Shown here one piece after another: positions 12,956 through 25,200 of a stretch of DNA of 64,000 nt; position 1 is the stretch's first letter, and every line of letters begins with the position of its first letter. This stretch comes from Holothuria scabra (Eukaryota; Echinodermata; Holothuroidea; Aspidochirotida; Holothuriidae), in contig CM074185.1 of NCBI GenBank assembly GCA_037179385.1, forward strand, positions 10,452,422-10,516,421, in the 5' to 3' direction. A model generated the notes under the pieces. It saw only the letters and a program-made list of their open reading frames with translations, was not told where the DNA came from and searched no databases. The translations under genes and the position numbers were made by a program.

Positions 12956-13236
12956 TCAAACATTTTGATAGTGATTCGTATAGTTTCCTTTGATAGGTTC
13001 CCTTGCTGGTTTAAGGTAGTGAACTGATTCTTTGGAGATTAACAGGTCCCCTGAATAAGTTTGGTGAACACAGTCAATATCCGGGTTATCGGTGTGACGA
13101 TTATTCCTCCGGCCAAGTTTGCACACAATGTAAACGACTTGCAAAGAAAGAGCCACCAACGCGATCAAAATTAACGTTCCACCAATACATAAGACAACGT
13201 AAACTGGGATGGAAACATGTGTTGTTTGAGTATGCT
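12956..13236 (-). CDS. Exon 10: transmembrane helix, cytoplasmic tail and stop
   Basis: After the acceptor TTTTATTCCAG the exon encodes a short stalk (HTQTTH), then a hydrophobic helix beginning VSIPVYVVLCIGG and ending QVVYIVC, followed at once by the basic stop-transfer KLGRR. The tail of about 55 residues ends in NYTNHYQNV and TGA at 12,956-12,958. No kinase, death, TIR or other catalytic domain is present. Tyrosines stand at about residues 598, 611 (YLKP), 623 (YTNH) and 627 (YQNV). The last two fit Y-x-N-x, a known Grb2-SH2 docking pattern. Signalling through adaptors is inference. No canonical AATAAA was found in the few hundred bases downstream; TATAAA-type variants are present. Confidence 0.9.
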
Positions 13237-16200
13237 CTGGAATAAAACAAAAAAACTTTGCTTAAAAACTCTCCATACACTTAACCATAAAAGTAATAAA
13301 GTGGGAGAATAAACGCTGTTTACGGAAGAAAACTTTAGGAATAGCTTCAACTTGTTAGGAGAAGAATAATAACTAGGTCAGTAGTAATCCCAGAATTTCA
13401 CGAATATATATTTTAGAGGCATCCATCTCCTGCTGCAACCTGTCAATACTTTCTAGAAATTAAAACATTTGTGTCTCCTGCATAGTTTCCTTCGTCTTTT
13501 TTCATATCAAAAGCAAGTTGTCCCAAGGAAGTCGTTGTCTGTCGACAATAAAGCTGATCGCATTTGTCGCACGAGGAGTTAACGCGTTAAAAGTTACAAC
13601 TCAGATGGCCTCGCGTATCGTATTACAATTGACATGAATTAACACAACAAAACAAAAAAAATTGAATATCATACAACAGACCTAACGTGGCAAACTTTTG
13701 CCAAATGTACCTTTTTTGTTTTCACTGTGAAGGTTTTAAAAAGATCTAAGCTGAGAAAATCGTAAAAGATGATAATTAACACATTGAAAATCTCTTTTCA
13801 TTTTCATAATAATACTTTTGAATTTTAAGACATTGCTAACACTCAACATGAAAATTATGGTTATGTATTTCATTCATTGAAAAACAAATTAATGCTTAAG
13901 AACTTCTTCAAAATGAAGTCAACATTTTATTCATTCCTTTGGTTTTCATCTTCTGTCTTTTGACTCGTAAGCCCATCCGACTAACTTACCATCTTTTCTT
14001 TACCTCCGGTCGTTCACCGGAATAATAGCAATTTCTTCGATTCAAGTATATTAGATTTCTATACTACCCTTTACACGCATTGCGAGTTAAATACTCATCA
14101 TTTTAAAGGAGAGTTTTAAACTTCCTTACCGTTAACGTTAACAGAGAAATTGCACCAAGCTTTGTTCCCCGCTAAGTCCGATGCAATGATTGAAACAATC
14201 TCTGAGCCAAGGAAAAACTCACTTCCGGACAAGTGACTTGATGATATTATGAAATCGTGATCATCTTCTAAAAGAAGTTCATTCCATGACACTGTAGAGG
14301 AAGAGTTTCCAGGAGGAGCCCAGACAGAAATGGTATTGGGACAGTTAAGGAACTCCGGTGGCGTCAAATCATCTGCCCAAAAAGATACGACAAGATAGAT
14401 GTGTGTATGTATCTTCCACGTCGGCGTGGTCTTTACATAGTCTCTGTCATTGCACTTTTATTCTAATAATACAAATCATGTATATGCTGTCTAGATAGTG
14501 AAAAATAGGCCTTCAAGGAAGATTTTGAAATTTTGTTTTTAATTGTGGAAGGGAAATTGTTCCTTTTTCTTTGCAGCATTGTGCAATCTTCCAAAAGAGA
14601 AAAGTATTTCTTTTGAACTCGGACAAACTTCGTGGGGCTAAAGTTAAGAAAGTTTCCTTTTCCCGGGTAAACTCAAACACAATTCTAAAAATGCATTACA
14701 TAAACCTTATCGGTGATTGAATGGTACAATAAAACCTCTCCTCTGATTTCCAAGTGTTCTTTTCTCAAAACGCTAACATTTAAAGGCATTCGGTATTTAC
14801 AATGCACATTATGCTCAAAACGGCATCAATCCAAACACAATTAAAGGCCTAGTTCTCTCAAACAGTACCAATTTTCCTAACCTTCTTACTGAAGCCCCTC
14901 CCACAATTGTCTGAAATTCATCCTCATCCAGACACAATCTAAGTTTATTGCTTCAGGGTGAGTATAAAAAAACTCAATTTATATAATCAAAACACACTCA
15001 GTACCGTTCATGCTGAGTAATATAAGCTTTGGCACTCTGCATTGTTTGAATTAGCTGTCAATCAAAGAGTTGAGCCAATTGAGAATTTTGGGACCCGGGT
15101 ACCGAAATTGTAGTGTGGGGTGAGAGGTTTGGCCCTTTAAATCATGCAGTATTTGTCTGCCTAATCAATCATCTTTGCAAAAAAGCCTTAGGGTAAGAGA
15201 AAAGTTTGATGGTATAAATTAATAATTCGTCATGTACTACTTTACAGTTGACGTTGTTAGACACTCAGAAGCAATTTACAAAAGTTATTATTAAAGGGTA
15301 AGACATTTGAAAAACTTCGTTTGCTGTAGAGAATTACGCATACAGAGTCTTTAAGTTCTTAGTCCTACCTTCCAGACAAGCAAACGTTCCATTTGGTTTG
15401 GGAATGCATAGTCCACTGCAAACAGTGGTCGGAGTCGGACAAATGCCTGGCAATAAGAAACCTGGAAATATCCAAAATCAAATCTGTAGTCTGTGCCATG
15501 AATCATTAACTTAATCATGTATTAAAGGGAAAATGAAGGCAAGTAACTTGGATTCGTGACGTAGTCTGTCATGTTTCATAGCTGGCTCTTGGGAGGCACT
15601 TGACAATATTGTCCTCATTAAATTATGAAATATATGGGAGTAAGTCATTGGCGTGCTTGAATATGTGATTGTTAAGAATTCTAGTGATAACCGCTTTCGG
15701 GGAATTAGATTTCCCAGAACGGGAAAAATTTGCATGTCTTAACGGTATGAATATGTATGAAGGCAAATCGGTATGATGGCAAATAACTTGGCGTAGTCGT
15801 AGCGTAGTCTGTCATGTTTCAAAGCTGGCTCTTGGGAGGCACTTGACAATATTGTCCTAATTAAATTATGAAATATATGGGAGTAAGTCATTGGCGTGCT
15901 TGAATATGTGATTGTTAAGAATTCTAGTGATAACCGCTTTCGGGGAATTAGATTTCCCAGAACGGGAAAAATTTGCATGTCTTAACGGTATGAATATGTA
16001 TGAAGGCAAATCGGTATGATGGCAAATAACTTGGCGTAGTCGTAGCGTAGTCTGTCATGTTTCAAAGCTGGCTCTTGGGAGGCACTTGACAATATTGTCC
16101 TAATTAAATTATGAACGGGAAAATTTTGCATGTTTTAACGGTATGGATATGTATTTGCAATTAGTGATTACCTCTCCGCAGTCGATTTGTTTAAATTAAG

Positions 16201-19200
16201 AAAGTTGTACGTATTTAAATGTGATGTCGTTGTTAAGACACTACAAAGGGCCTTCAACGACGTATTTACAAACACAAATGCTAAGACGATCCACTTGCAT
16301 ACCTTTATTCGGAAAAAATGTCACAAAACTTACGGCTTTTTCGAGTCTATTAAGTTTAGGACTAAGAGCATAGCGAAATTTCTCAGCTCAATGTCTGAAC
16401 AAACAAAGAGGACAAAGTTTCGTATTCTCCAATGAACAGATATTTTAATTTTCTCCAAATTTTTCTTTCCTAAAATTGATAAAAATTGCAAGATTGGTTT
16501 GAATGTTTCCTCTGCTGAAAGTGCGCGGTAGGATCGTGATGCATCATGGGGGATATTTGAAAATTACGCCACAAACCCATTTGGGTAAAAATTGATTTCC
16601 CCCGAAGGCGGTTATCTCCCGAACATACTGAAATATCATGAAAGCTGTTTTGAAGTGAAAGGAAACAGAACTCTGTGGGATCTTGCTGTTGTCTCAAAAT
16701 AACTTTGGGGCCACTGATCTTGCCCTTTCAATAAAGCGATCTCTGCATCGAATGTATAATCTTGCACCATCACGGAGGGTATTCAGATAGAAGAGCGCTA
16801 TTCATCCCCTAAAATGCAATAGCTCTGCCTTGAACTGAGATGAAACAACACCACACAATGGATTACATCTGATATAGATATGTCTTGTGATGGTAGATTA
16901 ATAATGCATCCTACATACAAACTTCCAATATACTTACATTACAACAACAGTGACTAAATAGAATGGAAAAAACATCATCTAAAATGTAATCACATCACAT
17001 CAAAATTCCAGATCCCAGTTTCCCTTCTTCCAGTAAACTCACCAGATTCCTGGTAAGGCCGAAGAGATATTCCTTTGTAATATTTGTCTATGTTCCATTT
17101 GACAGAATAACGATTAGTTTCTAAATGTGTTCGATTGAGATAATAAATATAGCCTACTGAGGTGTTACTAGGACTGTATCCAGTCCAGAATAAAACATCA
17201 TCATAGAAAACAAGGGAGAAAACGTTCAGTTCGTCGACGATCTTTAATAGAGCTCTCCCCGTTCCATCACATTTCACCTTTTCAAGACTTTTCTGTGCGC
17301 TGTCAATCCAGTAAAGAGTTCTCTCTAAAAAGAAATACAGTACAAATGTGAGACTCTGTTGAAATGTACCTCAAATCAAAAAATAAACAATGTTTATCAA
17401 ACAGGATGAAAAGGGAAATCTAAAGCCTCGTCCACACTATGCGACTCGATGCGATGCAACAGATCGTTGCAACCAGATTGTTCAGATGCGTTGCAAAGTG
17501 TGGAACGCTTTGGAACTAGTTGCAAGCAGACACGCAACACAGTTTCGTGCGACAGAACATTTTCCTTTGCATGAAACTGAAAGGTCCAACTGACAACAAT
17601 GACAAACTTCTGGAATTAAGTCCGCGAAGATCAGTTAATCGAAATGGACAGAACACATTCTTTTATCTTCAACGCAATAAATAAAGTGTATGTTAAATGT
17701 TAGAATTTTGCGTGAATCGCTTCATGGACCTGTGACTTGTTGCATAATAAAAACACTATGTTCTTAAAACTACTCAGTCGTCAGTCGCTCATCATGACAA
17801 GATTGTCTTGTTGCAATAAGTCGCATCGCATAGTGTTGACGGGGCTTAAAACAGTTCAACTCTCGTCTTCATTGGACTTTATAAAGCCGAGATATAAAAT
17901 GTTGAAATAAACTCACTTTAAAGAAATTAGTAAATTGCGCAGTAATTTGTAACTTTCTTGTGTACAACTCACATTACCTGCTTTGATGGCCTTTAAAAAC
18001 AAAAAAGGGCTAAATTAGTTAAATCATCCCATAAGAGTAAGAGTGCTATTACACCTTGGTACAAAGTGCAGTAACTTTCGCGAAAAAAAGGAAAGGAAAT
18101 ATTTTAATTTTAGGAGCACAACAATGTTATCACTAACAAGAAAATGTGGTTAAGTACCGTAGCCACAATGGGCATGACCATGTGTTAGTCTCCGGTTGCC
18201 CATGTAAGGTAAGGATGGACTGTCTGTTTAATCCGACAACAGGGAAGTATCCCTGTTTCGTGTCACTGACCAGAATCAGCTGTAAGAAATCCACACGGCG
18301 CACGAACGCGAGCGCAAACGTACATTCACACAAACAAACATACATAGACGCTCACCTTGACACGCAAAACTGTTTCCCTCCAATATTTCCACCGGGGTGT
18401 CAATTGCCCACCTGATGCCCTCCCCGACTGACGCCCATGCTCGACAAGTGAAGAGTGCAGCATGTGTTTAATTACTTTGGCTCTAATTTAAAATAAGTGC
18501 CTGGAATGACGTGAACCGTCGGATGCACGTGCAGTTTATCTATAACCCTTACGTTTGACTTCAGCTTTGCAATGGCGTCTGCCAATCGAAACGTAAGATT
18601 AAGCCTACATATGTTTTAATAGGCTACGAGATTTGCGTAGAAAATTCGGACTTGATTGGGAAGTTTGATTGGCCTTTCCTTTTCTATCACGGTATGTGAA
18701 ATTCTTTTCGTTTATAACGAACATTTACCTTAAACAGGTTAGAAAACTTCGTCTAATTGGTCACATCGCTTCTACACGAATCGCTATTGACCGTATACAT
18801 ACTGAATTAATTTGCCTCTGAACGGGACGCTGCTCCAAACCCGACATTTGCACTATATCTACATGCTATCGCTAACTCAAACGGAGACATAGTGGCAAAA
18901 ATTCTAGGGAATTGCAGTAACAAAAAAAATTGCCTTCATAATCACTTTAAAAATTGAATAAAATATAAATTTGGTGACCAAACAGTTCTCAATAAATTGA
19001 TGTTGCAAATACAAATAAAACGGTAGCAAACAAAAACGATCTGGAAAGCGATTACAAAACCAGGAAGTTGCTAGAGAGTCTCTAGTAAATCCCTGCAAAA
19101 ACAGACCAAAGAATTACAGCATCCCTTTTTCATGATTGCGCCATATGTAAAGTCTCTGACGTATTAGCCTACTAAATATTGTAATTACCCTACTGAGAAA

Positions 19201-22200
19201 CTCTAATTAGCCTATTTAATATTTCTTTCCCCAAAAGATCGGTTAGTTTCTTGATGGAATTAGTCCAATAGACTAAACAAAAGAAATGTGGTAACGTGAT
19301 GATCAGAAAATGCGACCAACCACAATAATGGACATGTTTTGTCTATAAATGATTGCGCAATGTACAGCGGCGGCGTAAGAATGTCAAATTTTTCGGGGCA
19401 AACTGAGGGGAGAAGAAAAAATGTGGGGAGCAAAGATACCGAGTGCGAAGAGCGGGGTTTTGCGGTTGGAGTCCAGGGGCCCTGTGGGGCCCAGGGGCAA
19501 AGCCCCGGTGGGGTACAGGAGGCGAAGCCCTCGGAAGCTCTGAGGTTTACCATATCTCTGGGTGAAAAATTAAGTCCCAGGAGAGGCATATTATTTGATT
19601 TTTCGGTTGATCTAAGTCCAAGTTAACAACTTTTTTCTTTGTAAGTATCATTTCACACTTGCGCGGTACCACCGAGTACCGCTATGTTAGTCGGTGGCTT
19701 AACCAGACTTTTCATTTAGGTGGGGTGCTGGGGATGGGTAAAGTGAAGTAGTGCTTAGCTGTAATGACACAATCTAAGCAGAACGCAATCATCAGTTGGG
19801 GTGCAGCCTACAAAAATAATTGATAAATGCATACAGATGAATAAGAAACAATAGAAAACTGAAGCACACCTAGTATACTGCCAAGACAGGACGACTTTGT
19901 ATCATTAGTGAAATGCGTACCACATGCAGATTAAAAGCCCCTGACCTAACCCAGATAGATATAGGCGCCTACTTAAAGGACATGCAGGCATACTTTTCGT
20001 TATTATCAATTGCAAGTTCACCCAGGCGCCAATGCACTCCCACCCCCACCCCAACACACACCCATAAGCCACATACACTTTCATTCCAACAACTATATTT
20101 TTCTGATGGGGGAACTGGGGGGGGGGGGGAATCTGAGGGGCAAAACTCCCTCACGGCCCCCAGTAGCTCCGCCACTGGCAATGTACCATTTTAATTTAAT
20201 GAGTGAATAAACTTCAACATCTCGGTTCAAGAAAGTCCTATTCAGATGGAAGTTTGACTGTTAGAATAATTCATTTTTCATGTTGTCTGATATATATATT
20301 TGAATTTTTGGCTTGAGGAACACTGTAAAGTTAATATTGGGAACCAAAAAGACCAAAGATTTCGTGATTCCGTGCAGTTTTTGGACGTTTTTGATACCAG
20401 GCAAAGCCGTAGTTTTCGCTCAGCTGTTGAACCTGCAATGAACCCGCCACCATCCAGACGCGACAAATGCAGCTGTACTTCTGGTAAAGGAAATACCCAA
20501 TGGCCGGTTTTAGCGTTACTTTCAAGCACTGTACATAATATGTAAAAATTGTGTCCTTAAGCCGACAGCGTGTTTCATACTTTTCACAGGTTCTAAATTC
20601 GTTAACAGGTTTGGGAATTTAACCCCCAGGAATCGTGCACGAGATTGAACAAGTTTCTCACTTCTTGAGTAAGTCGAAACGGCGGTAACTACATTCATAT
20701 CTGATGTGTAGTCAGCACAGTGCATTGCTATTAACGGGATTCGCATATAGGCTAGCGTTGTAATCTATGGGATTCGCATATAGGCTAGCGTTGTAATCTA
20801 TTGATGTACTTTGGCTAGACAGAGAAAAAACACGTAGTAAGGACACCGTGACGGTCTGCAACTAACCGTTTTTGTATACTCAAACCCACTGTAGGCATGT
20901 TCGTAATGTAAAATAGCTAACAGATATTTTGCAAACATTTAGAACTGGGTCGTCCAACAGCGTAGATTCGCATGCTGAACAGTGATCACAGACCGACCAC
21001 GTTAACTTGTTTCTCACCGTTGATGGAAGTTCCGGTAAGACACAAGTTACGCTGTCGCCTACAGACGAATCCGATAAGCCTAAAATCGTCTTCTTATATT
21101 GTCCAAATGAATTTCAAACCCTCACATTAAGTGAAAATGAGGGAATCAAGATACAATTTAGTGTAAAATCATCTACGATACCAGTAAGCAAAGAAACTGA
21201 AGGTTTAAAAGGTGATAGACCCCGTTTATGGCTGACTAAAATCAGACCAGCGCTTCCTGTCCGAATTCGTGTATACGTGAACTTTTAATCAAGCAACCTA
21301 TTAGATTCGATTTCGTCGTTTTTTAAATTTTCATTCTTCCATTACAAATTAAATCATTTCTGAGCAATAGGAGCATCTTAATTTAGTCATCCTTAAAACG
21401 TCTCAATAATAACTTAAAAAGTATGTTGAACAAAGTGTTGAATAAGTAGTCTTTATTATACCCGGAAATAAAATGTTCAGGTTTTATAGGGGCCAGTCAA
21501 GTCGCGTCCTCGCAAAAGTGCATATAAGTGCATATACCACAACACTACAGAAATTATCTTTATGCTTGTAGAGTGAAGATAATTTTCACCCAGTATCATT
21601 TGAAAATGATCTAGAATAGGTGGCGTTCTTTCCAGTTTGCTAATTATTCTCAAACGAAATTTGAATTTAGGTAATTGTACGACGTAGGCCTTTAATAGTG
21701 TAAACAGTACTGAGTTACTGACCTAACGTTGGTGAATCAAAACTGTTTTGTCAGCTTTATGATAGAATCGTTACAGTTATGATTTTGTTGCTGTAATAAG
21801 CTTGTTAGATGCACTTTAATCAGACTCGGACCTTAATTAGGTCGAGGGGCGACCTTGTCAAGGAAAATTTTGCTAGGCTTGATTTCGCATGGGCCGACTT
21901 GACTAAGAATAGTTTTCATGACTATGATAGTGTGGCCTATACTAGATCTCTACAGTTTCCCCTGTGACAAGATGACATATGAACAAAATCGAGCAAAATC
22001 CTAGCCCAACTGAGGCACCAAAGTCTGACCGATTCAGCAAGGTTTTGGCGAATCGGGTGTTGCATCCCTTAGCCCCCCGTTCCCCCTTCCCGTAAAGCCA
22101 TGCGACATACTATGCTTCGTTGAAACGATAGCCACCTGGAACCATTCACAAGTTTTCCTTTGATTTGAAAAAGTGCGCGTTTGATCCTCCGGAAATTTAT

Positions 22201-25200
22201 TGAAAACTTTGTTTTCGAGCTCTGGTTAATCCAAGTTGACGATCTTTAGTGTCTTGGGAAACTCTAAATCTCTAATCTTTGATGATTACACTGGATGATC
22301 CTTGACTGCTGTGTTCTACTGAGCCTTTTAAGACGGTGACCGTAAGAACAAATAAGAGGATCATTCTTCTTGACATAGCAAGACTATTTACAAAATATGA
22401 AAAGTGCCGGTCATTGATGTCTTGAGATACCGAGCATAAAATCCATTTCATGGTCTTCAAGCAGCGTCACACACACATTCAAAACCCTTTCGGGACATAA
22501 GATCGGTTCCAGCTAAGAAACCCCCTTTGACTGGTGAGCACTTGCAGCACGTGATCACATGAAGGGAAGTCGGGTTACGGGTTACCACTGGTCAGGTCTC
22601 ATCCAAGTGTCAGAATTGTCTGTTAGCTACACCAACAACGAGCCGATCAAGAGCGAGGAAAAACGTTGAAAACTCGAGCTTTTGCCAGCGATCACGGCCT
22701 GTTAGCTGATCTAGATCAATGTTGGTGCAATGGACGTAGATTTCGGGGTGACATGTCCCCCCGCTTTTTTAAGTGGAGGGGACACTAACGCAAATCCCCC
22801 CCCCCCCCGCCACTTTTTGTTACCTGAAACGTAAAAGTTGGGTACTACCAAAAAGACCAAAATTTTTGCGCGCTTCCATTCTCATTAATGTTTTTTTTTT
22901 TTTTTTTGCGTATCAAGCATACCCACATTACAAGGACGTTTTCAAGGAGCATATCATTTGAGAATTTGAAGAAGATGAATCATCCCCTACTATGTTTTAA
23001 TTACATAAGAAATCTTACGTGAATGACCAGCCTGGCAGGCTGAAATTGGCAAACACATTTTGAGGAAACTAAAAAGTTTCGGTGCACAGTCTACATGCAA
23101 AAAAAAAATGAATTGGTTTCTACTGCAAAATTTCGTCATGCGCATATCACACGTTCGTATAACGATTCGACTATTTCGTATTTACAGACCATTATTAGAA
23201 AAGCAACATCCGCACACTGACGGTTGCTAGATAAGGGACTTCACACTTAGACTAGAGATACACCTCCATCCTCTGTCTGCAGATAGTGTATGATGAGGTG
23301 TCGTTCGAAGGGACATATTTTAATGCTTTTTGTAACAATCTTACACCACTAGGCCTATGCAACGGTGTCTCAGTAGCGCCAGTGGGTACCACTCCCAACC
23401 CCTGTCTCGATCTGTGATTTTCCCGCAGTAGATTGAGGTATGCTTTTGATCAGTTCATGGATTTATTTTACCATTTTCATTATAAATGGTTCCCGACTTT
23501 TAGAACTTTTGCATAAATCCTACACAAACTATCATAATTTCGGTTTTGATCCTAATTACTTAAAGGGCACACTCTGTATATAAATTCACATTGACCGTAG
23601 TCCGTTAAAGTGATTACCCAATTTATCAAGACCATATTTCGAAAACTTTGGCCTTTCCTAGTAACTCAAAATATTGATAAATTTTGCATCTGTGCCCCTT
23701 CTCTTAGACACCCTGTGGCGTAGCTACAGGGAGAAGGCGGCTCTGAAAAGCCAATCTACTGTGTGGTTTTGACAACTCTTGAAATTCCAAAATTCCGAAT
23801 TCTATCCAATAAAGCTCCATATTTGTCATTATTTGTTCCAAAAGACAAATTTTTCCTCGCGCTCCGCTGGCCCAAAATGAAATTCCTAAGCAGAAATGCC
23901 CATACCTTCGGTTTGGTAAGCTTTACCAAGATTTGGAAGTGAAAATATCGAAAATTTGCCATAAGTGACACCGGTAACTACAGTGCTTTCATAAAATTTT
24001 CGTCGTGAATTCCGAATTTTCTTCAGAATAGTCTCTTGAAAAAAATTCGTCGGAGAGCCTCATTTCGTAGGCGTTGGATTAGATTACGTAGCAAAGGCGA
24101 TCTTCGGTAACCGTCCAATCTACGATTTGCCAATAGGAAATGAAAATTCTTCAGTAATCCCCAAATTTTTCAAATATCCTTACAGAAAACCCAGAAACTC
24201 AAACTTTTCTGCAGTACAAGCTCCATGTTTTCAAATATTTGAAGGCATTTTTTTTTTAAAGTGTGAACACCACTGTACGCAAATTACTTACCTAGTACAG
24301 TGGTGTTCACACTTCAAGAAAAAATCGTAAAATTTTGATGCTTGCCCATCCTCTCCGCCTTCATCATCCACCCCCCCCCCCCACCCCCCCCCCAGCTATG
24401 CCGCTGTAGACACTTTACCAGGACAGGAGAAAAAATTGGCCAGATTTCCCCCCTGCTTTTAAAATTAAATCGACGCCTCCGGTTGGTGCGTGCACACACG
24501 ACTTTCTCTGGGCTTAATACAGCCTAGATTCAAACACACACGCCATCCCCATCGCATACGTTCTTTGACTGTCTTCCGCGAGGAGACAAAAGCTTCCAAA
24601 ACTACGTTTATTTTAGTGCATCTTCGTTGTGAGTTTTTCTTATAAATTCATATATGTCCCATGATTTCACCCTCCTTAAATTGGATAGTAAAAGACGGAA
24701 CGAGAGGTTCTTCCACACCTTGAAATAACTTTCTACATAACACTTAATTCTCATTATTACAAATGCCTTATAGTCAAGGGTGAACATGGAAATTGTTTTT
24801 TTATGACTGATCTTACCATATAACCTAATCCCAAACAGTAACTATTCTAAAACAACAAAGTTTACTTCTGTCCATTCCTCTGATATTTATCACGCAAAAT
24901 CCACAACCTCTGAACAGTTTACATCACCTTTTAAGTCAATTGTAAGTGAACGAGGTGATACCATCAGAGAATTCACAAGTATAAAACGATTTTTGCCATC
25001 TCCGTCCGCCCTTTCTATTTTTGGATTGGTTCCCCAGTCAGTAAAGTAGATGAATCTACAGGAAGCAAAAAAGTCCAATAGTCGAAGGTTTATACTTCAT
25101 CTCTACTCTCTACTCTCTACTCTATTTACGACTTTAACAACAAGAAATACTAGTAGCTGATTTGTTAAACAATTAGAGTATGCGCGTTGTTCACTACCGT

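Larger units (their letters stand above)
17851..24927. other. Intron 6 remainder: mixed repeats, no exon
   Basis: Contents not listed separately: a GC-rich block at about 19,340-19,640 with GGGGC(A/T)AAGCCCC-type mirror sequences, related to 34,180-34,310; a G/C-homopolymer block at 20,030-20,180 ending in a CTCCGCCACTGGC-type transposon end; and homopolymer C or T tracts at 22,796, 22,890 and 24,370. At 21,007-21,288 (+) lies an open frame of about 93 codons without any ATG, beginning directly after a stop. Its composition looks protein-like but its origin is unknown. Confidence 0.5.

Noticed and set aside
15511..15978. Two nearly identical minus-strand open frames of 74 and 79 codons
   Set aside because: They are the 240-bp tandem repeat read in one frame, with no coding context.
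21007..21288. 93-codon plus-strand frame of protein-like composition inside intron 6
   Set aside because: It has no ATG, begins directly after a stop, and has no convincing acceptor or partner exon.
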